A stretch of 52,715 bases of DNA from Burkholderiales bacterium. Its GTDB lineage: Bacteria; Pseudomonadota; Gammaproteobacteria; Burkholderiales; Burkholderiaceae_C. The stretch's first letter is position 1; every line of letters begins with the position of its first letter. The translations under genes were made by a program, and so were the position numbers. The stretch is taken from assembly GCA_016000195.1 (NCBI GenBank), contig JAECRO010000017.1:1-52715 (forward strand), written 5' to 3'. The notes beneath the pieces were generated by a model. The model ran no database searches and was not told where the DNA came from. It saw only the letters and a program-made list of their open reading frames with translations. Shown one piece after another: positions 9,510 through 20,500 of this stretch.

Positions 9510-10901
9510 ATGAGCACATCCCAAGCCACCCGCACCGAACGCGACACCTTCGGCCCCATCGAGGTTCCGTCTGACCGGCTGTGGGGCGCGCAGACCCAGC
9601 GTTCGCTGCAGAACTTCGATATTTCAGGCGAGCGCCAGCCGGTCGAGCTGATCCGGGCGCTGGCGCAGATCAAGCGTTCCTCGGCCCTCGTCAACCAGTC
9701 GCTGGGCCTGCAGGAGCAGAAAAAAACCAAGGCCATCGTGGCCGCCGCCGATGAAGTCATTGCCGGGCGGCACCCGGACGAGTTTCCGCTGGTGGTCTGG
9801 CAGACCGGCTCGGGCACGCAGACCAACATGAACGTCAATGAAGTGCTGGCGAACCGGGCCAGTGAGCTGCTGGGCGGCGAACGCGGCGATGCGCGGCTTG
9901 TCCATCCGAACGACGATGTGAACCGCAGCCAGTCGTCGAACGACGTGTTTCCCACGGCGATGCAGGTGTCGGCGGTCGATGGCATGACGAACAAGCTGCT
10001 GCCGGCAATTGAAAAACTGCGCGGCACGCTGGCGCAAAAATCCAGCGATTTTGACGGCATCGTGAAAATCGGCCGCACCCATCTGCAGGACGCGACGCCG
10101 CTGACGCTGGGCCAGGAATTTTCGGGCTACGTCGCGCAGCTGGCGCACGGCGAGGCGCATGTGCGGGCCGCGCTGCCGCATCTGTATGAACTCGCCTTGG
10201 GCGGAACGGCGGTGGGAACGGGGCTGAACGCGCCCAAGGGCTACGCCGGACAGGTCGCCGCCGAGCTGGCGCGGCTGACCGGCTTGCCCTTCGTCACCGC
10301 GCCGAACAAGTTCGAGGCCATGGCGTCCTGCGACGCGCTGGTCCACGCCCACGGCGCGCTGAAAACGCTGGCCGCCAGCCTCATGAAGATTGCCAACGAT
10401 GTGCGCTGGCTGGCCAGCGGGCCGCGCAGCGGCATTGGCGAGATCAGCATTCCAGAGAACGAGCCGGGCTCGTCCATCATGCCGGGCAAGGTCAACCCAA
10501 CGCAAAGCGAAGCGCTGACCATGCTGGCGGCGCAGGTGTTCGGCAACGACGTGGCGATCAACTTTGGCGGCGCCTCGGGCAACTTCGAGCTGAACGTGTT
10601 CCGGCCAATGATTGCGTACAACTTTTTGCAAAGCGTGCGCCTGCTGGCCGACGGCATGCTGAGTTTCAACGACCACTGCGCCGTCGGCATCACGCCCAAC
10701 CGCGAGCGCATTGCTGAACTGGTGAGCCGTTCATTGATGCTGGTGACGGCGCTGAACCCGCACATCGGCTACGACAAGGCGGCCTTCATTGCCAGGAAGG
10801 CGCACAAGGAAGGCAGCAGCCTGCGCGAGGCGGCGATTGCCTCGGGCCATGTCACGGACCGGCAGTTCGATGCCTGGGTGGTGCCGCAAAACATGGTGTG
10901 A
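9510..10901 (+). CDS. fumC: Fumarate hydratase, class II
   Basis: This 463-residue, iron-independent fumarase belongs to the aspartase/fumarase superfamily. The N-terminus [20 protein letters not shown] and the signature loop [16 protein letters not shown] are diagnostic. The ATG at 9510 is preferred over an upstream TTG at 9468, which adds residues not found in the family. It is divergent from the class I enzyme with about 100 bp between starts. Having both lets the cell keep malate formation going when iron is short or oxidative stress damages the iron-sulfur enzyme; that regulatory logic is known from E. coli and only inferred here. Confidence 0.96.
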   Translation: MSTSQATRTERDTFGPIEVPSDRLWGAQTQRSLQNFDISGERQPVELIRALAQIKRSSALVNQSLGLQEQKKTKAIVAAADEVIAGRHPDEFPLVVWQTGSGTQTNMNVNEVLANRASELLGGERGDARLVHPNDDVNRSQSSNDVFPTAMQVSAVDGMTNKLLPAIEKLRGTLAQKSSDFDGIVKIGRTHLQDATPLTLGQEFSGYVAQLAHGEAHVRAALPHLYELALGGTAVGTGLNAPKGYAGQVAAELARLTGLPFVTAPNKFEAMASCDALVHAHGALKTLAASLMKIANDVRWLASGPRSGIGEISIPENEPGSSIMPGKVNPTQSEALTMLAAQVFGNDVAINFGGASGNFELNVFRPMIAYNFLQSVRLLADGMLSFNDHCAVGITPNRERIAELVSRSLMLVTALNPHIGYDKAAFIARKAHKEGSSLREAAIASGHVTDRQFDAWVVPQNMV

Positions 10902-10913
10902 TGAAACGGAAAA

Positions 10914-10985
10914 AGGCGCTAACTGCTATGGTTTAGATAGCTGCTAGCGCCCGTCCTGCCTGCGCAGGAGGCTTGTTTGATCAAT
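10914..10985. repeat. Dispersed repeat, copy B
   Basis: A hairpin is formed by GGCGCTA and TAGCGCC, with inner TGCTAT/ATAGC pairing, followed by the core TCCTGCCTGCGCA and a small CCTGC/GCAGG hairpin. It lies between fumC and the convergent yqhA-type gene and may act as a bidirectional folded boundary. No strong T-run terminator is evident. Confidence 0.75.
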
Positions 10986-11583
10986 GTTTTTGCGCTGCGA
11001 TGCCCGACATGATCTTGTCGGTGTAGGCAATGGCCAGCGCACTGAGCAGGAAGGTGATGTGAATCACCGTCTGCGCCATCAGCACCCGGTCGCTGTAGTT
11101 GTCCGCATTGATGAAGGTCTTGAGCAGGTGAATCGAGCTGATGCCGATGATGGCCGTGGCCAGCTTGACCTTCAGCACCGACGCATTCACATGGCTGAGC
11201 CATTCGGGCTGGTCCGGGTGGCCTTCGAGGTCCATGCGGCTGACGAAGGTTTCATAGCCGCCCACGATCACCATGATCAGCAGGTTGGAGATCATGACCA
11301 CGTCGATCAGCGCCAGCACGACCAGCATGATGACAGTCTCGTTGAGCGTGACGATGGGCGTGATGGTCTTGTAGCCGATGCTGCTGATCAGCGCCTGCAG
11401 CGCCGTCTGGCTGCCGAAGGCCGCTTCAATCAGGTGCAGCAGCTCGACCAGAAAATGCACCACATAGACCGCCTGCGCCGCAATCAGCCCCAGGTAAAGC
11501 GGCAACTGCAGCCAGCGGCTGGCAAAAATCAGTTTGGGCAGCGGACGCAGCGGGGAGTTTTTAAGCGGGCTAGGGTCTGACAT
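10981..11583 (-). CDS. yqhA: YqhA/UPF0114-family inner-membrane protein
   Basis: This 200-residue integral membrane protein has hydrophobic stretches at about residues 20-45, 75-105, 135-155 and 170-190. The middle segment, VVLALIDVVMISNLLIMVIV followed by GGYETFVSR, is characteristic of the UPF0114/YqhA family. The biochemical role of that family is not established. The start at 11583 (MSDPSPLKN) fits family length; upstream codons to 11694 look like non-coding sequence. Its 3' end abuts dispersed repeat copy B. It appears monocistronic and divergent from acs. Confidence 0.85.
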   Translation of the reverse strand: MSDPSPLKNSPLRPLPKLIFASRWLQLPLYLGLIAAQAVYVVHFLVELLHLIEAAFGSQTALQALISSIGYKTITPIVTLNETVIMLVVLALIDVVMISNLLIMVIVGGYETFVSRMDLEGHPDQPEWLSHVNASVLKVKLATAIIGISSIHLLKTFINADNYSDRVLMAQTVIHITFLLSALAIAYTDKIMSGIAAQKH

Positions 11584-11731
11584 GATGGCAATCGTTGAGC
11601 AGGAGTGGCAAATTGTAGGGGCACTCTGCCTATCGCTGGCATGGCATGGGGTAAGCTTCAATCCAGTCAGTGGCCTGTAAGTGCAAAGCACCAAAGTACC
11701 ACGCGTTCAATGACCCAAGGAGACATTACCA

Positions 11732-13726
<1,995 letters not shown>

Positions 13727-13752
13727 GGTTTTGCAGGCTGTACTGGCCCATG

Positions 13753-13781
13753 AAAAAGCCCGTCGATTGACGGGCTTTTTT
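13753..13781. terminator. Bidirectional intrinsic terminator between acs and the cytochrome c gene
   Basis: The 12-bp stem AAAAAGCCCGTC / GACGGGCTTTTT has a 4-nt loop and T-runs on both strands. It lies between two convergent genes and can serve both. Confidence 0.92.
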
Positions 13782-13833
13782 CATGGATGCCGGTGAGGCA
13801 GCTGGACGTGTCCAGCCAACGCAGTGAACGGGA

Positions 13834-14157
13834 TTACTTTTGCGCCAGAATCCAGGCGACCAGTTTCTTCGCTTCGTCAGGCGTGACTTGAGGGTTGGCA
13901 GGCATGGAAATAACCGTGCCCCATACGCCTCCGCCACCCTTCATGACCTTGGTTGCGAGCTTGTCGGCTACACCTTTTTGGTCGGCGTATTTGGCGGCTA
14001 CTTCCTTGAACGAGGGTCCTAGAACCTTCTTGTCGACCGCATGGCAGGCCATGCAGTTTTTGGTGGTCGCCAATTGCAGATCAGCCATGGCAGGGGCGCA
14101 GACCGCAAAACCTGCAGCCAGGGAAGCGATGGTCAAAAAGGTGCGTTTCAGCTTCAT
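13834..14157 (-). CDS. Small periplasmic class I cytochrome c (c551/c552 type)
   Basis: This 107-residue precursor has a Sec signal peptide (MKLKRTFLTIASLAAGFAVC, cleavage probably after AMA) and a mature protein of about 82 residues. The haem-binding motif is CMACH. The distal Met ligand is in ISMPANPQV, followed by the C-terminal helix DEAKKLVAWILAQ. Such proteins shuttle electrons in the periplasm to oxidases or reductases. The gene is monocistronic and convergent with acs, so its partner cannot be named from context. Confidence 0.93.
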   Translation of the reverse strand: MKLKRTFLTIASLAAGFAVCAPAMADLQLATTKNCMACHAVDKKVLGPSFKEVAAKYADQKGVADKLATKVMKGGGGVWGTVISMPANPQVTPDEAKKLVAWILAQK

Positions 14158-14284
14158 GATGTCTCCTCATTCGTAAATGATGATGGATTCGGTTACAGTG
14201 ATTTAACGCGATTGTAGTGGCGGGGGTTGACCTTGACTGATTGCCAGAATCCGTATCGGCTTGCCAGAATTTCAGGAGTTTGCA

Positions 14285-14527
14285 ATGTATTTTTTAATCA
14301 TCGGAGTTTTGGGACTGGTCCTGAAATACCTTGAAATCGGCCCGGTGGCCAGCTTGAGCTGGTGGCTGGTGCTGTCTCCGTTTGCGCTGGCTGCCTGCTG
14401 GTGGGCCTGGGCCGATGCGTCGGGCTACACCAAGCGAAAAGAGGTTGAAAAGATGGATGACCGCAAGCAAAAACGCATTGACAAGCAGCGCACCGCAATG
14501 GGCCTGACATCGAAAAAACGTCCCTGA
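14285..14527 (+). CDS. Small Trp-rich membrane protein (TIGR04438-like)
   Basis: This 80-residue protein has two hydrophobic N-terminal segments (MYFLIIGVLGLVLKYLEIG and WWLVLSPFALAACWWAWA) rich in Trp, then a strongly basic tail (YTKRKEVEKMDDRKQKRIDK). The ATG at 14285 is preceded by TTCAGGAG at good spacing; an earlier in-frame start at 14261 has none. It resembles a small conserved betaproteobacterial Trp-rich family of unknown function; the family name is from memory. A terminator follows at 14571. Confidence 0.75.
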   Translation: MYFLIIGVLGLVLKYLEIGPVASLSWWLVLSPFALAACWWAWADASGYTKRKEVEKMDDRKQKRIDKQRTAMGLTSKKRP

Positions 14528-14570
14528 AGTTCTGGCTTGATGCGCGAAAAGCGAGCGTTTCCACCCAAGT

Positions 14571-14607
14571 AAAAAGCCCGTGAAGTTTGTAACTTACGGG
14601 CTTTTTT
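14571..14607. terminator. Bidirectional intrinsic terminator before ilvD end
   Basis: The stem AAAAAGCCCGT / ACGGGCTTTTT has inner AAGT/ACTT pairing and T-runs on both strands. It lies between the convergent small Trp-rich gene and ilvD. Confidence 0.92.
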
Positions 14608-14623
14608 CAATGCGATTCAGGTA

Positions 14624-16318
14624 TCAATAGTCATCAAGCACCGCGCCTTTGCTGGCGCTTGAGGCGTTGAAGGCAAACTTGGCCTGCACGCCACGGGTGT
14701 AGCGCGGGGCCGGGGCCGTCCAGCCGACCTTGCGCTGGGCCAGCACTTCATCGCTGATGTTCAGCTGCAGCAGCAGTTGCCTGGCGTCAATCGTGATCGA
14801 GTCGCCTTCCTCGATGAACGCGATATTGCCGCCAGCCGCTGCTTCGGGTGCCACATGGCCAACGACCATGCCCCAGGTGCCGCCCGAGAAGCGGCCATCG
14901 GTGATCAGGCCGACGCTTTCGCCCAGGCCGGCGCCAACCAGCGCACCCGTGGGGGCCAGCATTTCCGGCATGCCGGGGCCGCCCTTGGGACCGAGGTAGC
15001 GCAGCACCATCACGTCGCCGGCGACGATTTTTCCGTCCAGGATGGCCTTGAGGCCGGACTGTTCGTCATCAAACACGCGGGCCGGGCCGGTCATGACCGG
15101 ATTCTTCAGGCCGGTGATCTTGGCCACGCAGCCTTCGGGCGACAGGTTGCCCTTCAGGATGGCGAGGTGGCCCTGCGCATACATCGGCTTGCTGATGGGG
15201 CGAATCACGTCCTGGCCGGCACGCGGCGCATCGGGCACGTCCGCCAGCACTTCGGCAATCGTCTGGCCCGAAATCGTCAGGCAGTCGCCATGCAGCAGGC
15301 CGGCCACCAGCAGCATTTTCATGACCTGCGGAATGCCGCCGGCCTGGTGCAGATCCACCGCCAGGTAGTCGCCGGATGGCTTGAGGTTGCACAGCACCGG
15401 GGTTTTCTGGCGCACGCGCTCGAAGTCGTCAATCGTCCATTCGACGCCCGCCGCATGGGCGATGGCCAGGAAATGCAGCACGGCATTGGTCGAGCCGCCG
15501 GTGGCCATGATGACGGCCACGGCGTTTTCGATCGACTTTTTCGTGACGATGTCGCGCGGCTTGATGTCTTTCTTGACCGCTTCGATCAGCACCCTGGCCG
15601 ACTCCTTCGCCGAGTTCAGCTTTTCGTCATGCGGATTGGCCATGGTGCTGGAGTAGGGCAGCGAAATGCCCAGCGCCTCAAACGCGCTGGACATGGTGTT
15701 GGCTGTGTACATGCCGCCGCAGCTGCCGGTGCCGGGAATGGCGCGGCGCTCGATCTGCAGCAGGTCTTCGTCGGTCATGCGGCCGGCGGCGTTTTCGCCG
15801 ACGGCTTCGAACACGCTGACGATGTTCAGGTCCTTGCCCTTGTAATGGCCGGGCAGGATGGTGCCGCCGTAGACATAGATCGCCGGCACGTTGGCGCGCA
15901 GCATGCCCATCAGGCCGCCGGGCATGTTCTTGTCGCAGCCGCCGACCACCAGCACGCCGTCCATCCACTGGCCCTGCACGCAGGTTTCGATGCAGTCGGA
16001 AATGACTTCGCGGCTGACCAGCGAATACTTCATGCCTTCGGTGCCCATGGCCATGCCGTCGGAAATCGTCGGCGTGCCGAACACCTGCGCATTGCCGCCG
16101 GCTTCTTCAATCGCGGCAATGGCCGCGTCCGCCAGCTTTTGCAGGCCGCTGTTGCACGGCGTGATGGTGCTGTGCCCGTTGGCCACGCCGATCATGGGTT
16201 TCTTGAAATCGCTTTCCTCGTAGCCCATGGCGTAGTACATGGAGCGGTTGGGCGCGCGTGATTTGCCCTCGGTGATGTTGGCCGAGCGGCGGTTGATGGC
16301 GATGACTTTGGTTTCCAT
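14624..16318 (-). CDS. ilvD: Dihydroxy-acid dehydratase
   Basis: This 564-residue iron-sulfur enzyme of the valine, isoleucine and pantothenate pathways dehydrates 2,3-dihydroxy acids to 2-oxo acids. Cluster and metal ligand regions are [19 protein letters not shown] and [12 protein letters not shown]. The C-terminal signature is [21 protein letters not shown] chose [11 protein letters not shown] at 16318; a longer form from 16402 would add 28 non-conserved residues and run into the divergent promoter. It is divergent from a LysR gene, which suggests local control. Confidence 0.95.
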   Translation of the reverse strand: METKVIAINRRSANITEGKSRAPNRSMYYAMGYEESDFKKPMIGVANGHSTITPCNSGLQKLADAAIAAIEEAGGNAQVFGTPTISDGMAMGTEGMKYSLVSREVISDCIETCVQGQWMDGVLVVGGCDKNMPGGLMGMLRANVPAIYVYGGTILPGHYKGKDLNIVSVFEAVGENAAGRMTDEDLLQIERRAIPGTGSCGGMYTANTMSSAFEALGISLPYSSTMANPHDEKLNSAKESARVLIEAVKKDIKPRDIVTKKSIENAVAVIMATGGSTNAVLHFLAIAHAAGVEWTIDDFERVRQKTPVLCNLKPSGDYLAVDLHQAGGIPQVMKMLLVAGLLHGDCLTISGQTIAEVLADVPDAPRAGQDVIRPISKPMYAQGHLAILKGNLSPEGCVAKITGLKNPVMTGPARVFDDEQSGLKAILDGKIVAGDVMVLRYLGPKGGPGMPEMLAPTGALVGAGLGESVGLITDGRFSGGTWGMVVGHVAPEAAAGGNIAFIEEGDSITIDARQLLLQLNISDEVLAQRKVGWTAPAPRYTRGVQAKFAFNASSASKGAVLDDY

Positions 16319-16400
16319 GGGCTTGGCCTTGATGGGTTGTGGGGTTGATGCGAAACGCCAAGTATCCGCGCTTTGAGTGATTCTTTCCAATCCATTGTTC

Positions 16401-16424
16401 ATGCTGTATTAATATCTGTTGCAT
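16401..16424. promoter_or_regulatory. Candidate LysR-type binding site in the ilvD/LysR divergent region
   Basis: ATGC and GCAT arms flank an AT-rich centre containing TATTAATA, immediately upstream of the LysR start and about 80 bp upstream of ilvD. The dyad geometry and location fit a LysR autoregulatory site. The assignment is by position only. Confidence 0.35.
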
Positions 16425-17366
16425 ATGAAAAAGCAGCCATCGACAGACGCGCGCGCGCCTCATTTGATTGAACTGCGGCTGTGGCGGCAGTTTGTCGCCG
16501 TGGCCGAGGAGCTGCATTTCAGCCGGGCGGCGCAGCGCCTGAACATGACCCAGCCGCCGCTGACCCAGGCCATTGCCCAGCTGGAGGCCGCCCTGGGGCT
16601 CAGGCTGTTTGACCGCACCAAGCGCAGCGTGCAACTGACGGCGGCGGGCGCTGCCCTGGTGCCCGAGGCGCGCGACCTGCTGGCCCGCGCAGCCGCCTTG
16701 CCGGTTTTTGCGCGCGCCAGCGCCGACGGCGAAGCGGGAAGGCTGCGGCTGGCGTTTGTCTCGACCGTGGGTTTTGATGTGCTGCCGCGCTGGGTTCGCG
16801 CCTTTCGGGAGCAGCATCCCAAGGTGCAGCTCGAACTGATCGAGGCGACTGGCGATGTTCAGCTCGAGGCCCTCGGGCGCGGTGAAATCGACGCCGGCTT
16901 CATTTTGCATTCGCCCGGATTTGCACCGCCCGGCCTGGCTTGCCAGCTGATTGCCCGGGAGGCGCTGGTGGTGGCGCTGCCCGGTCAAAACGCGCTGGCC
17001 GCCAGCGACACGCTCGCGCTGAAGGACTTGCTGGAGCAGCCGCTGGTGATTTTTCCGCGCCGCATCCTGCCGTCGCTGTACGACGCCATTTTTGCCATGT
17101 ACCACGCTGCCGGCCACCTGCCGCGCGTGGCGCAGGAAGCCATCCAGATGCAGACCATCGTCAACCTGGTGTCCGCCGGCATCGGCGTCGCCTGGGTGCC
17201 CGACAGCGTGCGGCAGTTTCAGCGCTCGGGCGTGGTGTACCGGGAACCCCGGCTGGCTAATAAAGGGAAAGGGCAGGCCGTTCCGGGGTGCGAGACCAGC
17301 CTTGTGTGGGCCGCCGGAGTGGCCAGTCCCGCGCTGCTGCGCTTCATGGCGTTTGCGCCGGGCTAG
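16425..17366 (+). CDS. LysR-family transcriptional regulator
   Basis: This 313-residue regulator has an N-terminal winged helix (LRLWRQFVAVAEELHFSRAA, then RLNMTQPPLTQAIAQLEAAL and GLRLFDRTKRSVQLT) and a C-terminal periplasmic-binding-protein-like effector domain. The ATG at 16425 is preferred over a TTG six bases earlier. It is divergent from ilvD, so ilvD is a plausible target. The effector domain resembles the BenM/CatM-like LysR set in general layout, but the ligand cannot be read. Downstream, 183 bp separate it from the kinase gene. Confidence 0.92.
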   Translation: MKKQPSTDARAPHLIELRLWRQFVAVAEELHFSRAAQRLNMTQPPLTQAIAQLEAALGLRLFDRTKRSVQLTAAGAALVPEARDLLARAAALPVFARASADGEAGRLRLAFVSTVGFDVLPRWVRAFREQHPKVQLELIEATGDVQLEALGRGEIDAGFILHSPGFAPPGLACQLIAREALVVALPGQNALAASDTLALKDLLEQPLVIFPRRILPSLYDAIFAMYHAAGHLPRVAQEAIQMQTIVNLVSAGIGVAWVPDSVRQFQRSGVVYREPRLANKGKGQAVPGCETSLVWAAGVASPALLRFMAFAPG

Positions 17367-17517
17367 GCACGAAAGCTGCTCAGAACAAATGGCGCACTCT
17401 TGTCGAGGGTCTTGGGCCGGCCAGGCGCGCAAAGGCTGGCGCGCAACCTTTAAATCAGGCGAGGTTGATAATTCGTTTTTCGATGACCCGATTTTCGCTT
17501 GGAGAAGGCTTTGAGCA

Positions 17518-17553
17518 ATGATGAACACTCTTTTGGATGGGACGGCGGCATGA
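17518..17553 (+). CDS. Possible 11-codon upstream ORF coupled to the kinase gene
   Basis: The short frame MMNTLLDGTAA starts at an ATG preceded by GGAGAAGG at about 9 nt. Its TGA stop overlaps the kinase ATG at 17550 as ATGA. This arrangement allows termination-reinitiation. It may equally mark a chance overlap, with the kinase starting at TTG 17499 instead. Confidence 0.3.
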   Translation: MMNTLLDGTAA

Positions 17554-20500
17554 CCGATCCGCGCCAGCAGACAGAAGCATTGAGCCGCATCAACCGCATT
17601 GCGGTCGGGAACGGCTTGCGCATCATGAGCCTGGAGCAGGAGGTGAATGCGTTGTGCCGGCAGTACGGTGAGCCGCTGCGCTACCCGCCAGAATGCGCGC
17701 CTGACACAAGATGGCCCGCGTCCGGGCCTGCTCCGGTGGCTTTGCAAGCCGGCCTGGTGCCGCTGGATGCGGTCCTGTGTACCGGGGAGTTGACCCGGCG
17801 TCCGGTCCGCACGCCGGATTACGAAGCTGAAGGCCAGGTGCTGACGGTATTGGTCCAGGCGCTGGCTGATTCGCCAAAAGACATTTTCCAGACACTGGCC
17901 GACACCCTCTTGCGGGTTTCCCGGGCCGGCTCGGCAGGCATCAGTCTGCTGAGCCGGGATGAAAAGAGCTTTTACTGGCCCGCCATGGCTGGCGCCTGGC
18001 AGGCACATCAGGGCAGCGGCATGCCGCGCGATTTCAGCCCCTGCGGTGACACGCTGGACCGCAATGCCCCGCTGCTGTTCAGCCATCCCGAGCGGCGCTA
18101 CCCGTATTTGTTGTCGATGACGCCGCCGGCCGAAGAGTGCCTGCTGCTTCCTTTTTACGTGAAAGGCAAGGCGGTCGGGGCGATCTGGGCGATTTCGCAT
18201 GATGCGCGCCGCCAGTTCGACGCCGAGGATCTGCGGCAGCTGATGCGTCTGGGCCAGTTTGCAGCGGCCGCCTACCAGACGGCAAAGTCTCTGGATGCCG
18301 CGTTTGAACAGGGCCAGATTGCGCTCGGCCTGATGGAGGACGCGATTCGCGCGTATCAGGCCATCGAAATGCTGCGCCAAAGCGAGGAGCATTACCGCAC
18401 GCGCTTTGAGTCCATCGACGAAGGCTTTTGCATCATCGAGAAGGTTGAGGGTGAAGCGCTGGATTTTCGCTACGTTGAAGCCAACCTGGCCTTCGCCGCG
18501 CAAACCGGCTTGCACAATGTGGTCGGAAAGACGCTTCGGCAAGTGTTGCCGGACGAATTCGAGGATCGGCAGGCCATTTATGACAGCGTTCTCCGAACCG
18601 GCGAGCCGGTCAAGCTTCAACGCCGATTTGGCGGCCAGGGGCGCGTGCTGGAACTCTACGCCTTCCGGGTCGAAGACCGCACGCACCGGCGCGTGGCCAT
18701 CAATTTCCAGGATGTTACCGAGCGCGCGCAGGCCGAGGAGAAGCTGGCCCGGCAGGCTGCGGAACTGGCCGGCCTGTATGCCACGGCCCCGGTGGGTTTG
18801 TTCATGCTGGACACCGGCCTGCGGTTTGTACGCATCAACCAGGCCATGGCCGATCTCAACGGCCTTTCAGTGGAGCAGCATGTCGGCCGGGCATTGCGCG
18901 AAGTATTGACAGCGGAACTGGCCGACGCCATCGAACCCCTGTTTCGCCAGGTTCTTGAAACGGGCCGGCCGGTGCTGAACCGCGAGGTGCATGGGGCGAC
19001 CATGTCTCGATCCGGCGAGCAGCGCCACTGGCTGGTGAGTTATTACCCGGTGCAGACCGAGGGCGGGGCGATCCGGGGCGTTCATGGCGCCGTGAAGGAC
19101 ATCACCCAGCGCAAGCACGCGGAAGAAGCCCTGCGCGAATCGCAGCGCTTTTTGCGCTCATGCCTCGATGCCTTGTCGGGCCATATCGCCGTGCTCGATG
19201 AGTCTGGAACGATCCTGGAAATCAACGCGGCATGGAGCCGGTTTGCCATTGAAAATCAGGCGACGGGCGCCGGCGTCGGCGTCGGCGTCGGCGCCAACTA
19301 CCTCCAGTATTGCGGAGATTTATCGTCGAGCGGTGAAGGCATGCCGGCTTGTGTCCGGGGCATCCGCGACGTGATCGCCGGTCGGCAAACGCATTTCGAG
19401 CTCGAATACCCCTGTCACTCGCCAACGCAACAACGCTGGTTTGTCATGCGGGTGACTCGATTCCAGAGTCCCGGGCCGGTCCGCGTCGTCATTGTTCACG
19501 ATGACTGCACCGAACAAAAGCTGGCCGAAAACGCGGCGCGTAAAAGCGAAAAGCGCTATCGCAATCTGTTCAACCTGATGGATGAAGGCTTTTGCATCCT
19601 CGAAATGAGTTTCGACGGCCATGAACAAGCGGTCGATGGCCGCTTTCTGGAAGTCAATCCGGCTTTCGGCAAGCAGACGGGAATGCCTCAGGTCGCAGGC
19701 GGGAAGCTGAGTGAATTTTCCCTGGAGAGCGCGCCGGTGTACTTGAAGGTTTTCGGCCAGGTCGCCCTGACGGGCGAGCCCACTCGCTTTATCCACGAAG
19801 AAAAGGGATTTCACAGCCTCTGGTTCGATATCTATGCCGTCCGGCTTGGCGATAGGCGCAACGCAAAAGTCGCCGTCATTTTCAACAACATTTCCAAGCG
19901 CACCAGGGCCGAGGAGGCCTTGCGCCAAAGCGAGCAGCGGTTTCGGGCCTTGTTTGAAAACGGATCGGTCGGGATTTTTTACTGTGATGCTTCGGGCGTG
20001 ATCCAGGAGTTCAACCGCAGCGCGGTTGAGTTGTATCGGCAAAAACCGGCGCCGGGGGAAAGCGTCGCAGCGTTTCGGCGCTCGTTAAAGCTCTACTTTC
20101 CAGACGGAAGCGTGATGCCTTACGCGCAAACCAGCGGCGTGCTCAAAGGCGAATTCGCTGCGGTCGAGAACATGGAAATCATCGTCGAGCGATACGATGG
20201 CTCGCGCATCAACGGCATTGTCAATATTGTTCCGCTGAAAAATGCCTTCGGCGAAATCACCGGCGTCATCAACAGCATCTACGACATCACCGAGCGCAGC
20301 CGCCTGGAGCGCAAGACGCAGGAGCAGTCGCAGGCCCTGGTCGAGCTGCACCAGCGCAAGGATGAGTTTCTGGCGATGCTCAGCCATGAACTGCGCAATC
20401 CGCTCGCCTCGCTCGTCAACGCGCTGCAACTCCTTCGCCGTCAGGAAAACGAAACGCCGCAGCAGCGACAGGCGCTCGACATCATCGAGCGCCAGACCGG

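Noticed and set aside
11584..11731. Sigma-54 promoter candidate upstream of acs (TGGCATGGCATGGGG)
   Set aside because: The GG/GC spacing does not fit the -24/-12 consensus.
14777..16261. Long plus-strand open frame opposite ilvD
   Set aside because: Antisense shadow of ilvD with no recognisable motif.
16107..18686. Very long minus-strand open frame spanning ilvD, LysR and the kinase start
   Set aside because: It crosses several well-supported genes in antisense and shows no family motif; codon bias of high-GC genes explains it.
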